The notes below the pieces were generated by a model. It worked only from the letters and a program-made list of their open reading frames with translations. It was not told the origin of the DNA and did not search any database. A program made the translations under genes and the position numbers. This document shows positions 46,272 to 56,014 of a stretch of 64,000 bases of DNA, in pieces. Position 1 is the first letter of the stretch, and each line of letters begins with the position of its first letter. Source of the stretch: Nakazawaea peltata (Eukaryota; Ascomycota; Pichiomycetes; Alaninales; Pachysolenaceae); assembly GCA_001599355.1 (NCBI GenBank), contig BCGQ01000005.1, forward strand, positions 872,222-936,221. The letters are read 5' to 3'.

Positions 46272-48557
46272 ATGGTGGGGGAAGTGCCTAAGATAGCGAC
46301 CGAGGCCAACACAAATGAGAAACTAATCCTGCCAACCCCTCAAACTCCACTGAATCCACAGCTTTTACAACCCGTTGAATCTGGAGCTCCATCGCAGAGC
46401 GGCGCCAAGACACATACCGCGAAAAATAGATCTGTTTCGTCACATATTTCACTGAATGGTAGTAGCTCCACGACTCCCAATATTGTTTTACCCAAGAAGA
46501 CCACCATGGCAAATTTCAAAGTGGAGGCAGAGATTGTGAACACAGATGCCACAAGGAGCGTCTCATTGTTCGAGCATCCGGGGGATCTGGCGTCTCCTGC
46601 CACCAATACACTCAACTCTGGGTCGAATGTAATACAGGGGCTGAATGGTAGTGTGACTAATACGTCTGGTGGATTTTTTCATGATGATCTTCGTCCATCC
46701 GGTAATGATGCGGCTGTTAATAATGGAGCTGCTAGTATTAGGGATACCGGGTCTGTATTTCAACAAGAGACTCAGACAAATAGTGATAGTGAGGAGACAT
46801 TTGTTTATGATTCTCAAGTGAATGGGACTGCTAATGGGGGTGTTAATGGTACTGCTGATCATAATAATGATACTGTTAGTCAAAATGTTGGGGAGGTTCT
46901 GCTGGAGAAACCTATCTTAGTACATAAAAACTCGGTGAGGTCAGCTTATAAGTTACATCCTGGAGGAAATACTCAACCTAGGGCCTTCTCTCAGACCGTC
47001 TTAGCAGACAACGAGTCCATTCATTCGAAGAAAACGGTACCTCAACGTCGGATCACCACTAATCAGCAAACACCATCACCTGGTCTTGGAATATCACTGG
47101 CTCAACCGGCTCAGCATCCTTTAATTGTTCAAAATACTGCTAGATTCGCCTCTAAAACATCACTTAATCCGACTATTATCCCTGGAAGGACTCCAGCAGG
47201 AGCACAAATCTCAGCTCATCAACAAGCTGCCTCTATGAAACAGGGCCATAGTGATGGAGATGTCGAAAGCATGCTCTCAATAGAAACACCAGCAAAATGG
47301 GGGGTCAACGATAGGGATCCCTCACCTCATAGATCGGCCAAAAATCATAATGTATATAGTAATAACTATGCTGGTCCCGAAAATGGGTACGAGCGTAGTG
47401 AGGGATACTTTTCCGAAAGTCATGACGATGAAGATGATACAAATACTACTCTCAAACAAATTGACCGGTCTTATTTGTCGTCTCCAGCTAAATCGCACGC
47501 TGATTCTTTCATTTATATGTCATCCAAGAAATCTCCACTGAAGAAGAGCATGATAGAATCACAAGTTAGAAACGTCTCCAGGAATTTATTCGAGAAGGAG
47601 AAGAATTATTTAAAAAAGAAACTCTCTGTAGGGTCGTTAAACGAAGATGATGAGAGATCTTTGATTCTAAGAGCTCTGGAAGATGATGAGAATGAAGAAA
47701 ACTTCTTTTATTCCGAAAATAACGATCATTACCATGAATATTTGCATCCTCATCGTCATAATGGAAGTCCAGGGTATCATTACTCGAATAATTGGATTCC
47801 TAATGATAAAGACGACATTCTAGATGAAACTTTACCATTATGGATGCCTGTAAACCGTCAAAAACGTAAATATGGTAGAAGAAATAGAGCCAGCGAGGAA
47901 GAATTGTATCATAGATACCCAATGTATGATAGTATCAACCCTCATAATTACGTTTCTAAGAATCAACGTAACAGCTTTTTGATGAAATTCCTCTCGGGGC
48001 TGTTCAAACTGGTACTTATATTAGCCATTATGGTCACCATTGGTCAATTCTGTGTCGTAAATCTAACTAGTAATGAAATATTGAACTTCGAGGTCAACAA
48101 AATTGAAAAACTCATCATTGCTGATAATTTATTGATCTTCGATATAGAATGTTCGTCCACAAACATAAATCTCCAAGATATTACCGTAGCCAATGGGGAT
48201 ATAGATGTCTTTATAACTTATACGGCAGGAGATAAGAGTAAACCTTTAGAGAAAACCGTCTTATTGGGGAATATTGAAGATTTCTTTGTTCCATTGAAGT
48301 TCGATGGGTTATTAAATAATGATAAAGTAGGACTCAAGAGAATATTCAATTCACAATATACAAGATCAATTGTTCAGACCAATGTGGGTCAAATGAAATT
48401 AAGTGGAGATTTCAAGAAAATCGATCCGAATATTGATTTGGTTATTAATAAACCATTTGAATTGAGTTTAAGAGGGAGCTTCAAATATAAATTACCATTT
48501 ACTTCATCTTTGAATCTTATTAATGTTTCAAAGAAGTATCTTCATGAAAAGTCATGA
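46272..48557 (+). CDS. VAC7: Vacuolar membrane protein, Vac7-like
   Basis: This 761-residue protein begins with about 570 disordered residues rich in Ser, Thr and Asn. One membrane helix (about 579-599) follows, then a compact C-terminal domain of about 160 residues. Just after the helix comes Asn-Phe-Glu-Val-x-x-Ile-Glu-x-Leu-Ile, then Phe-Asp-Ile-Glu and Asp-Ile-Asp-Val-Phe. This matches the luminal LEA-like domain of Vac7. Vac7 works with Vac14 and Fig4 to activate Fab1, which makes PI(3,5)P2 and controls vacuole size. S. cerevisiae Vac7 is longer (1165), mainly in the disordered part. Tag1, with the same domain, is the main alternative. Confidence 0.68.
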   Translation: MVGEVPKIATEANTNEKLILPTPQTPLNPQLLQPVESGAPSQSGAKTHTAKNRSVSSHISLNGSSSTTPNIVLPKKTTMANFKVEAEIVNTDATRSVSLFEHPGDLASPATNTLNSGSNVIQGLNGSVTNTSGGFFHDDLRPSGNDAAVNNGAASIRDTGSVFQQETQTNSDSEETFVYDSQVNGTANGGVNGTADHNNDTVSQNVGEVLLEKPILVHKNSVRSAYKLHPGGNTQPRAFSQTVLADNESIHSKKTVPQRRITTNQQTPSPGLGISLAQPAQHPLIVQNTARFASKTSLNPTIIPGRTPAGAQISAHQQAASMKQGHSDGDVESMLSIETPAKWGVNDRDPSPHRSAKNHNVYSNNYAGPENGYERSEGYFSESHDDEDDTNTTLKQIDRSYLSSPAKSHADSFIYMSSKKSPLKKSMIESQVRNVSRNLFEKEKNYLKKKLSVGSLNEDDERSLILRALEDDENEENFFYSENNDHYHEYLHPHRHNGSPGYHYSNNWIPNDKDDILDETLPLWMPVNRQKRKYGRRNRASEEELYHRYPMYDSINPHNYVSKNQRNSFLMKFLSGLFKLVLILAIMVTIGQFCVVNLTSNEILNFEVNKIEKLIIADNLLIFDIECSSTNINLQDITVANGDIDVFITYTAGDKSKPLEKTVLLGNIEDFFVPLKFDGLLNNDKVGLKRIFNSQYTRSIVQTNVGQMKLSGDFKKIDPNIDLVINKPFELSLRGSFKYKLPFTSSLNLINVSKKYLHEKS

Positions 48558-48643
48558 TAGCATTTTAATTAGCATAAATGAATATGATTTGAGTACGATT
48601 TGTAGTTAAAAAATATAAAGTATGTATTAGTATACGGCTTGAC

Positions 48644-49519
48644 TTAATCTGTGGAAGTAATTGGATCCCAACTTGGTTTAGAAACCCAGTAGTCTTCATC
48701 ATGAGTCAAACTATCAATATCCTCTTGACTCATTTCGAAATTTTGCAGATTGAAATTCTCAATTAATCTACTTTCAGTAACTGTCTTAGGTAAAGAAATG
48801 AATCCTTTCAGAAGAGACCAATGAATGAGAATTTGTCCTGTGGTGACTCCGTACTTCTCAGCAAGTGGAATTAACTGAGGATCATTGACTCTGATACCTC
48901 TCGTCAATGGGGAATATGCTTCTACTTGAATATCTTTACTCCACAAATATTCGGCCAAATCTTTTCTGGTCAACCATGGGTTGACCTCAATTTGGTTGAC
49001 GACCGGTTTATATTTCAAGCCTTCCCAATTGAGCAATTCTTCAACATGATGCTTACCGTAATTAGAAATACCAATAGATCTGATCTTACCTGAATCAACG
49101 AACTCTTGGACCAGCTTGTAATTACCCAATCTCACCTCTTTATTAGGGAGAGGAGCATGAACCAACATTAAGTCGATATAACCAAGCGAAGGTCCAACTC
49201 TTTCTATAGATTTCTGAATATTCAGCTTGGCAGTCTCGTAGCCCGGATTCTCATGGAAGGGAGACACTTTAGTGGTGAAGAAAACTTCTGACCTCTTAAC
49301 TTCGGGGTGGTCCCTCAAAAACTCTCCTATAGCCTCGGCAACTTCCTGCTCATTCTCATAATATTGAGCCGAGTCGATGTGTCTATAACCATTTTCCAAC
49401 AGTCTGTACACGGCATTACGAGCCTCATTCTCGTGTGTCAAAAATACACCCAACCCAATAGCTGGAATATTGTATCCTGAAGATAATTTGTAGGTAGCAC
49501 CTGGGGTTACTTTAGTCAT
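48644..49519 (-). CDS. Aldo-keto reductase, YJR096W-type
   Basis: I start at Met13 of the open frame (49519), giving 291 residues; the ATG at 49555 would add 12. The catalytic tetrad of aldo-keto reductases is visible: Asp in His-Ile-Asp-Ser-Ala, Tyr in Gln-Tyr-Tyr-Glu-Asn-Glu, Lys in Thr-Thr-Lys, and His in Leu-Val-His-Ala-Pro. The order of motifs, including Ser-Asn-Tyr-Gly-Lys-x-His and Asn-Gln-Ile-Glu-x-x-Pro-Trp, closely follows S. cerevisiae YJR096W, a xylose/arabinose-type reductase using NADPH. The real substrate may differ. At least two CTG codons fall on Ala positions of that protein. A Yap1-type site lies upstream. Confidence 0.9.
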   Translation of the reverse strand: MTKVTPGATYKLSSGYNIPAIGLGVFLTHENEARNAVYRLLENGYRHIDSAQYYENEQEVAEAIGEFLRDHPEVKRSEVFFTTKVSPFHENPGYETAKLNIQKSIERVGPSLGYIDLMLVHAPLPNKEVRLGNYKLVQEFVDSGKIRSIGISNYGKHHVEELLNWEGLKYKPVVNQIEVNPWLTRKDLAEYLWSKDIQVEAYSPLTRGIRVNDPQLIPLAEKYGVTTGQILIHWSLLKGFISLPKTVTESRLIENFNLQNFEMSQEDIDSLTHDEDYWVSKPSWDPITSTD

Positions 49520-49721
49520 TGATATAATTGATCTATAGTTAATTGAACTGCACATGGTGGAACTCTAAACCATGCGAATGTCTCTCTTTATATATCATTT
49601 TATATGTCCCGAATTGTCGAACCCATCTCAACCTTCTAACGCCTCCTCGCCCCCATTTCAATAGCCTTACTAATCGTCTGCAGGTGAAAATTGGGGGTTA
49701 TTTTTTGTATGGGCCTCGGAC

Positions 49722-49737
49722 GTCCCAATTAGGAAAT
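49722..49737. promoter_or_regulatory. Mcm1-type palindrome (site 3)
   Basis: GTCCCAATTAGGAAAT is the Mcm1-type core in the opposite orientation, about 205 bp before the aldo-keto reductase ATG. Confidence 0.4.
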
Positions 49738-49878
49738 CGATCATCGCGAGGCAGAAGCCAAGCTCGGCAAGTATAATCGGCTCATAAAGTGAGATGGTCT
49801 GAACCGAGCTGATAACGGCACTTATTCGGTGGGGAATAATTGGGGTGCTGAGTAATGTTATGGGGATACCGGGGACGA

Positions 49879-49894
49879 TTTCCTAATTGGGAAC
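49879..49894. promoter_or_regulatory. Mcm1-type palindrome (site 4)
   Basis: TTTCCTAATTGGGAAC matches 14 of 16 bases of the palindrome. It is the second box in the same promoter, 157 bp from site 3. Confidence 0.4.
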
Positions 49895-50004
49895 AGGTGT
49901 GGATTATTTTCATTATGGGTAATTGTAGCTGGGGGGTTAGGAAGGAGGGGATTTAGGTACTCTCCTACATAATTCTCATTGATATCTCTTAAAAACTATA
50001 CAAT

Positions 50005-51480
50005 TTAATCCTTTGGACCAATCATCTTTTCTGGTCTGACCCACTCGTCAAATTCCTCAGAACTCAAGACACCCAATTCCAAAGCAGCTTGCTTCAAAGT
50101 CAAACCGTTCTTGTGAGCGTGCTTAGCAGTCTTAGAGGCGGCATCGTAACCAATCTTTGGGTTCAAAGCAGTAACCAACATTAAAGACTCGTGTAATAAC
50201 TTGTCAATCTTGTCCTCGTTAGCAATGATACCGTCAACACAGTTGAGTCTGAAAGAGTTACAACCATCGGCCAATAATCTGATGGAAGACAACAAATTGG
50301 AGATCATAACTGGCTTGAAGACGTTCAACTCGAATTGACCAGAAGCACCGGCAAAGGTGATGGCAGAGTGGTTACCAAAGACTTGAGTAGCAACCATAGT
50401 CAAGGCCTCGTTTTGAGTTGGGTTAACCTTACCTGGCATGATAGAAGATCCTGGCTCGTTCTCTGGTAAAGCCAACTCACCGTAACCACATCTTGGACCG
50501 GAACCCAAGTATCTGATATCGTTAGCAATCTTGTATAAAGAAACCAGAAGGGTGTTCAAAGCACCAGAACATTCGACGATGGCATCGTGAGCAGCCAAAG
50601 CCTCGAATTTGTTAGGAGCAGTGTAGAATTGCAAACCGGAGATCTCAGTAACGGTCTTGGCAACAGCCTCGGCGAAACCCTTCTTGGTGTTCAAACCGGT
50701 ACCGACAGCAGTACCACCTTGAGCAAGGAATCTCAAAGAAGCCAAAGAACCCTCAACTCTGGTGATACCGTTAGTCAATTGTTGGACGTAACCGGAGAAT
50801 TCTTGACCCAAAGTCAATGGGGTGGCATCTTGCAAGTGAGTTCTACCAATCTTAATGATGTCCTTGAACTCATCAGACTTCTTTTGTAAGCTGTCTCTCA
50901 AAGCAGTCAATTCTGGCAACAAATGGTTGGTGATCTCGGTGACGGCAGCAATGTGCATGACAGTTGGGAAGGTGTCATTGGAAGATTGAGACATGTTGAC
51001 ATGGTCGTTAGGGTGGACAGGTTTCTTGGAACCCAATTCACCACCGAGCAACTCAATGGCTCTGTTAGAAATAACCTCATTGGCATTCATATTAGATTGA
51101 GTACCGGAACCAGTCTGGAAAACAACCAATGGGAAGTGATCCAACAACTTACCTTCGGCAACCTCGGTGGCAGCTTGTTGGATGGCCAGAGCAAGCTTTG
51201 GGTCTAAAGTACCGTTGGCTTCATTGACAATGGCAGTGGCCTTCTTCAAGATACCGAAAGCTCTGATAACTGGCTCAGGCATCTTCTCTCTGGCACCACC
51301 AATCTTGAAGTTTTGAAGAGAACGTTGGGTTTGGGCACCCCAGTATCTGGAGTCCTCAACTTCTAATGGACCGAAGGCATCGGACTCGGTTCTGAACAAC
51401 TTAGAAGTGGAGTGGAATAATCTAGTGCTGCTTCCAGCAGTGCTTGGGGTAGACATCGATTTAGAAATAGATCTTAACAT
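50005..51480 (-). CDS. FUM1: Fumarase (class II), mitochondrial and cytosolic
   Basis: The first ATG (51480) gives 491 residues with a basic, Ser-rich presequence; S. cerevisiae Fum1 has 488. Met9 (MSTPS...) could serve as an internal start. The enzyme interconverts fumarate and malate in the TCA cycle; a cytosolic pool exists in yeast. The signature [10 protein letters not shown] and the active-site segments [10 protein letters not shown] and Gly-Arg-Thr-His-Leu-Gln-Asp-Ala are intact. Only two CTG codons occur. One (50545-50547) sits exactly at the Ala of Asn-Thr-Leu-Ala-x-Ser-Leu, invariant in class II fumarases. This is the cleanest single piece of evidence on the genetic code. Confidence 0.97.
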   Translation of the reverse strand: MLRSISKSMSTPSTAGSSTRLFHSTSKLFRTESDAFGPLEVEDSRYWGAQTQRSLQNFKIGGAREKMPEPVIRAFGILKKATAIVNEANGTLDPKLALAIQQAATEVAEGKLLDHFPLVVFQTGSGTQSNMNANEVISNRAIELLGGELGSKKPVHPNDHVNMSQSSNDTFPTVMHIAAVTEITNHLLPELTALRDSLQKKSDEFKDIIKIGRTHLQDATPLTLGQEFSGYVQQLTNGITRVEGSLASLRFLAQGGTAVGTGLNTKKGFAEAVAKTVTEISGLQFYTAPNKFEALAAHDAIVECSGALNTLLVSLYKIANDIRYLGSGPRCGYGELALPENEPGSSIMPGKVNPTQNEALTMVATQVFGNHSAITFAGASGQFELNVFKPVMISNLLSSIRLLADGCNSFRLNCVDGIIANEDKIDKLLHESLMLVTALNPKIGYDAASKTAKHAHKNGLTLKQAALELGVLSSEEFDEWVRPEKMIGPKD

Positions 51481-52101
51481 TCTTAGTGGTGGAATATCAA
51501 TATAATTATTTTTCACTGACAAGATTTTTCACTCCCAAGATTCGTGATGGGTAATATATAAAATTTGAGAAATTGGCAGCCCCGACTGGACGGTTTTGGA
51601 AGAAATTCTTTAATGCTCTGATCTGATTAGCTTGTGAGAGTTGTGCCCTTGTCGAATTCAAGGCACGGAGGGAAGGGCATGAAGTGCGCGAGGGAGCATC
51701 TCCGGGCGTGGCTCCGAGCGTGGTGGGGGGAGGGACAGCAAGGAGAGGGCTGATCTCGGGAGAAGTCGGGGCAAATTTGGGAGGGGGTCACACAATAGTG
51801 ACTAGAGTCATGTATTACGTATATGATCTGGTTTTGAACTTTAGTTACGGTCAATGGAAGCTTAACTCTTATCCTGATCATCTCCGATTGATGGGTATCT
51901 CATGGATTACTTTGACAGCCCCTGTTTCCTAACTAGGTTATCTACGGATCCGATCCTAATCACTATATAAATTTGCGTATAAATTGAATTTTGATTGCCT
52001 AATAAAGTAATTCCCATATAAGGAAATGAGATGAGATTTCAACAAGCGACTGAAAAAGCCTCGAGGATCAGATCTCGATGAGGTGTTGAGGAACAGTAGA
52101 C
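51481..52101. promoter_or_regulatory. Divergent promoter FUM1 / RIT1
   Basis: The gap has a G/C-rich centre (51650-51790) and AT-rich flanks. The one element I can name is the Mcm1-type box at 51925-51940, listed separately. No gene is visible. Confidence 0.4.
51925..51940. promoter_or_regulatory. Mcm1-type palindrome (site 5)
   Basis: TTTCCTAACTAGGTTA keeps the CC-x6-GG core and the left flank. It lies about 177 bp before RIT1 and 445 bp before FUM1. Confidence 0.35.
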
Positions 52102-53499
52102 ATGACAGATTTGGGAGATGATGCCGATCTTTTCGGTGAAATCAACGATGATGTGAAGAAACTCGCAAAACTGATTGGTAAATCGTCTCGTTCCATCAGA
52201 AATAGATTATTATCTATCATTCATGATAACCGTTTTGTCACCGATCAAGTAGCGGTAATCTGGAGAAGACCATTAGTACTGAACAAGAGATGTGGTTCAT
52301 GGTACCTTCAACCTAGTCAGTGTGATGATAGTTGTTATTTCAAGTCCACTGATGGTCATAATTCTCAATGGGACTTCTCTGTCAAGAGACTTAACTTGCA
52401 TTTAATACCATCTATTGTCGCCAACAACGGTATAGTGATAGTGGACAGTACAAGAAGGGGAAAGAAAATGCCCGATCTGTTATCTAAAACGATTCCCATT
52501 TGGTGTGCTTGTATCAATGGCGTGATATTTGGTGATTCTACTCTTCATGTTCCCCCAGATACTGTCTCCAAATTAGAGAAAGACCAAATAGAGAAACGAT
52601 TGCCTCAATTTATTGCCAAAATCAAGGAATTGAAGATATTAGACAATTTAGATCAAACTTTAGATAAACCTTTAAGACCTTTATGGTGTTATCCTGGACG
52701 TTCGGGACTTCCAATGGAACCTGTCGATATCATAGAGGAGTTTCACCCTATAATTTGTTGTACTGCCAGTATCCAATCTCAAGATGGGGAGCACTATTTT
52801 CTGCCGGGATTCCAATATGTTCAAGGTGCCGCAGATGATCATGAATTATGGGCTCCACATCCTAAATTCGACGAAATAATGTTCTGGAATAATATTGAAA
52901 TGTTTCGCGATGCTCACGAACTGGATGTTCCTGAGATCATAGTGTCTTTAGTGTCCAGTCAACCGTCAGATGTGAATGCCTCACAGTCACTGCCATACAC
53001 TGACTTGACAAAATTCACTAAAACAAATTATACAGTGGGAACTATAAACGGACCGATAAATGAGGAGTCATTGTCGTCATTCAATAACTATGCCAAAGTT
53101 GTGGTCTTTACAGGCCAATTCAATACCGATTTCCTTCGTCAATTCGATCTCACCAACGCTGAACTAACCCCCAATCCGGCAGACAAATTCGTATCAATAC
53201 CATTTGCTTGTAACAAAAAATATTTCAAAAAATTCAGAGACATTTTGCCAACTCTCCTATCACTTACCAAGAACCTCAACGATGAGATACTCCTTCTATG
53301 TGAATCAGGTGAAGATTTCTCGGTCCCTGTTCTGCTCTGCTTAATATGTCTCAATTATGACCTCGATTGGAATAAAACCCTGACTACACCACTCATATCC
53401 AAAACCACCATAAAATCTCAACTCATCAACATCATCAAGATAAAACCCTGCAACCCCCAACGAAACGTCTTGAACAGCTGCAACTCGGTTCTCATGTAA
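52102..53499 (+). CDS. RIT1: Initiator tRNA 2'-O-ribosylphosphate transferase
   Basis: The 465-residue protein matches the Rit1 family closely: Glu/Lys-Arg-Cys-Gly-x-Trp-Tyr, Cys-Tyr-Phe-Lys-Ser-Thr-Asp-Gly-His, Arg-Leu-Asn-Leu-His-Leu, Asp-Ser-Thr-Arg-Arg-Gly-Lys-x-Met-Pro-Asp, and Tyr-Val-Gln-Gly-Ala-x-Asp-Asp-His-Glu. Rit1 adds a phosphoribosyl group to A64 of initiator methionine tRNA, which keeps it from acting in elongation. The C-terminal phosphatase-like part is present, with a Cys-Glu-Ser-Gly-Glu-Asp loop. A CTG codon at 52477-52479 lies in the Pro-Asp-x-Leu-Ser-Lys-Thr motif, where I recall Ala or Ser in relatives. The start ATG is the first in frame. Confidence 0.93.
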   Translation: MTDLGDDADLFGEINDDVKKLAKLIGKSSRSIRNRLLSIIHDNRFVTDQVAVIWRRPLVLNKRCGSWYLQPSQCDDSCYFKSTDGHNSQWDFSVKRLNLHLIPSIVANNGIVIVDSTRRGKKMPDLLSKTIPIWCACINGVIFGDSTLHVPPDTVSKLEKDQIEKRLPQFIAKIKELKILDNLDQTLDKPLRPLWCYPGRSGLPMEPVDIIEEFHPIICCTASIQSQDGEHYFLPGFQYVQGAADDHELWAPHPKFDEIMFWNNIEMFRDAHELDVPEIIVSLVSSQPSDVNASQSLPYTDLTKFTKTNYTVGTINGPINEESLSSFNNYAKVVVFTGQFNTDFLRQFDLTNAELTPNPADKFVSIPFACNKKYFKKFRDILPTLLSLTKNLNDEILLLCESGEDFSVPVLLCLICLNYDLDWNKTLTTPLISKTTIKSQLINIIKIKPCNPQRNVLNSCNSVLM

Positions 53500-53685
53500 A
53501 TACCAACTGATTAAATAGATAACCCCCAATTTCGCTTTCCCTTTGTAGATATTTCCGTAATAGGTAATTTTCCACCCCCAACGATATGCTCCTCGAAATT
53601 TTCAAATTTTTCACTTTCTTTCAAGAGACATCGAGGACGTTGAGCAGAAGAAGGGGGTACCGGAAATACAATTATTGGGAGGAAG

Positions 53686-55164
53686 ATGCCGATGAAATTC
53701 CGTCCAATAAGAGGATATGCTCCAAGAAGACTGGCAGTATGTCAAAGTAGTTACGAAACGCTCGTTCAAGTAAGCCGCCCATGGTCTGAAGTAAGGAGAT
53801 ACGCCAGCGGAACAACAGCCACGGCGTTAAAGTTTGACAAATCACAGCTCATCGTGTCGACTCCTGGAGTGGAAAAATACCTGGTTGAACGCGATGTCGC
53901 TGAGGTATCCTTATTACGTATCTGGAGATATTTACAAAGAAACAACATACTACAACTGTTGAAAGAAATTGACTCGATTTTATTCAAATCGCCGGAGATC
54001 ATCAAGAAGATGCCCGATATTGAGCTCGTTTTTGTGAAAGGTGAACAACTTTTACGTACTACAGACCTCCCGGTGCATTTCAAGAAGTCCCGAAAACTCA
54101 AACTTCGTGATCTGATCCCCTCATTGAACAAATTATTCCACTATTTGAAGCAAGAGAATTTATTGACCGATGTCATCGTAGAAAGTTATGTGAGGACTTT
54201 GATCCGCAATCAAAGATCTTTACAGGCTTATTATGTATTAATATCGTACCCTGGTTACAAAGACTCGTTGGGATTACTCAATCTCTATGTGAAATTAGTG
54301 ACCAGTGCCGTTCCTGAAACATGGAAATTCTCCACTGGTAAAGGTTTAGAGTTCGGTTTCAATAGAGGTGTTCCTGTAAATAGCTTGATCTCTGTGGCTG
54401 ATGGTATAAATTTGTTCAGAGATTCCAAATTCACCCCTAATCTTGAGACAATGAATGATTTGATCTTGGCGATCGGGAAATCTAATAACTTGCAAATGTT
54501 GAAACAAGTCATCGATTCTGTTTGGGGTCTTGAAACCGATAAAATATTGGCCGAGGGGTCCAAATTTTACCCAGATTTGACCACCATTCGTAATGTAGCT
54601 TACAGTTATGCTTATAATGATAAATTTGTCGAGGGTCTTGAACAAATCAACAGGTTTATTAAGGTATATGAGATCAAAACGGATGATCAATTCTGGTCAG
54701 AAGTCATCAAGGTTCTTATGGTGAGCATGCCAAAATCCGATTTCAAATTTGAACTTGCAAATGGTGTTTTCAAGTTGCTGGAACATTATACCAGTTGTAA
54801 CACACCGAAATTCTATCATCTGAAGTTGGAATTCTTAATTCAATACTTCCAATTACAGGAGATGTTACAGACGGTGCCTAAAATCCATTCTTTATGCCTC
54901 CAACAGCACCCTGTTAGTGGAAGAATCGTATTAAGACAGTACATGACCAGCATTATCAAATTACAAGCGCATATGAATTTATACAATCAGTCTCTCAAGT
55001 TGATCACCACATGGTCGGTCGATCAGAGCTTCAAACAAGACATGGATAAAGCAGTTAAACATTATTATCTGTATTATAATACCAAGATGATGAAGTCAAT
55101 GGAAAAGAAAGGTTTAGGAAATATGACATTTGATGATGATGACGACGATTTCAGTCTTTGGTGA
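53686..55164 (+). CDS. Unrecognised, probably mitochondrial helical protein
   Basis: I do not recognise this 492-residue protein. Residues 1-45 are rich in Arg, Ser and Tyr with few acids and end in Arg-Tyr-Ala-Ser, like a cleaved matrix-targeting sequence. The remainder is predicted-looking helix throughout with no cysteine or histidine motif. Some pieces (for example Asn-Leu-Glu-Thr-Met-Asn-Asp-Leu-Ile) recall pentatricopeptide repeats. The C-terminus is a run of Asp ending in Phe-Ser-Leu-Trp, unusual and perhaps a binding tail. A role in mitochondrial RNA or translation is a guess from the architecture. Its last 14 bases overlap the end of GPI12 on the other strand. Confidence 0.6.
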   Translation: MPMKFRPIRGYAPRRLAVCQSSYETLVQVSRPWSEVRRYASGTTATALKFDKSQLIVSTPGVEKYLVERDVAEVSLLRIWRYLQRNNILQLLKEIDSILFKSPEIIKKMPDIELVFVKGEQLLRTTDLPVHFKKSRKLKLRDLIPSLNKLFHYLKQENLLTDVIVESYVRTLIRNQRSLQAYYVLISYPGYKDSLGLLNLYVKLVTSAVPETWKFSTGKGLEFGFNRGVPVNSLISVADGINLFRDSKFTPNLETMNDLILAIGKSNNLQMLKQVIDSVWGLETDKILAEGSKFYPDLTTIRNVAYSYAYNDKFVEGLEQINRFIKVYEIKTDDQFWSEVIKVLMVSMPKSDFKFELANGVFKLLEHYTSCNTPKFYHLKLEFLIQYFQLQEMLQTVPKIHSLCLQQHPVSGRIVLRQYMTSIIKLQAHMNLYNQSLKLITTWSVDQSFKQDMDKAVKHYYLYYNTKMMKSMEKKGLGNMTFDDDDDDFSLW

Positions 55165-56014
55165 TCAAAACCAACTCATTACAGTTCAAATATCTGGACA
55201 ATAACAACCACCCGTACCTGAAATATACCATTTGTGAGAAATGACCCGCGGTCATGGATGCAAGACTAATGAATAAGTGATTTAAATCGTTGAATATCGT
55301 CAATGTAGATCCTCTGTCTGTGCCGAGGATGTATCTTTGTAGAAGGTTGAAATTGGTGACTAAATTAAAGGAGTATTTGTTCCAGAAGGGCCAAGTCTTC
55401 AATGCATACGCCAGTTGAATAGGGAGAGATCCTAACTCTATGAACTTCTTCACTCCATAGTATAATGAGATATGATTTGGGTGATTGGAGATCCCTCCTT
55501 GGTCAAATGTGACTAAAACGATATCTTTCAGGTTATCACGGGTCAAAATATCGGTAATTTTGTTAGCCAAATCGGTGGAATCCCAACTTTTTGTGATATT
55601 GTCTTCATAATTAAGTACTTCGAATGCATTAACACCTAAAATTTGACAACTTCTCTCGAACTCTTTGGCTCTAACCAACCCTAAATTATCGTAATCTCCA
55701 TTACAGAAGGTGATCACTTTGACAGTGTTACCATACTTTGGGTCAGTTAACAGACTCAATGTAGGACCAAAGAACATAACTTCGTCATCTGGATGTCCAA
55801 TTAATAAGTAAATCGATTTCAAGCTGAGATCAGCCTCTATGATATTCTTCGCGTTCAAGTCATAACTGTCAGGGTAAAGCACGTGATTTAAGCCGGATAT
55901 GACGGTGTTGGGTTTGAGTAAAGTTTGGGGTAAAATGGTGGATAAAATGATCCAAAGACCATAAGAAGCGATAATTAGCTTCAATGATAATTTCAATGGG
56001 GTGAATAGTCTCAT
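55151..56014 (-). CDS. GPI12: GlcNAc-phosphatidylinositol de-N-acetylase
   Basis: The 287-residue protein (304 in S. cerevisiae) performs the second step of GPI-anchor synthesis: it removes acetate from GlcNAc-PI on the cytosolic face of the ER. An N-terminal membrane anchor covers residues 10-28. The metal site of the PIG-L/LmbE family is intact: Gly-His-Pro-Asp-Asp-Glu at about 77-82 and His-Pro-Asn-His near 178. Phe-Cys-Asn-Gly-Asp and the Phe-Asp-x-Gly-Gly-x-Ser-Asn segment also fit the family. It overlaps the convergent gene at 53686-55164 by 14 bp, so the two 3' UTRs must be antisense to each other's coding ends. Confidence 0.95.
   Translation of the reverse strand: MRLFTPLKLSLKLIIASYGLWIILSTILPQTLLKPNTVISGLNHVLYPDSYDLNAKNIIEADLSLKSIYLLIGHPDDEVMFFGPTLSLLTDPKYGNTVKVITFCNGDYDNLGLVRAKEFERSCQILGVNAFEVLNYEDNITKSWDSTDLANKITDILTRDNLKDIVLVTFDQGGISNHPNHISLYYGVKKFIELGSLPIQLAYALKTWPFWNKYSFNLVTNFNLLQRYILGTDRGSTLTIFNDLNHLFISLASMTAGHFSQMVYFRYGWLLLSRYLNCNELVLITKD

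Larger units (their letters stand above)
49520..50004. promoter_or_regulatory. Aldo-keto reductase promoter
   Basis: TTACTAA at 49667-49673 matches the Yap1 element, about 150 bp upstream of the ATG. Two Mcm1-type boxes (listed separately) lie further up. The far end carries the FUM1 3' end. No gene is visible. Confidence 0.45.
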
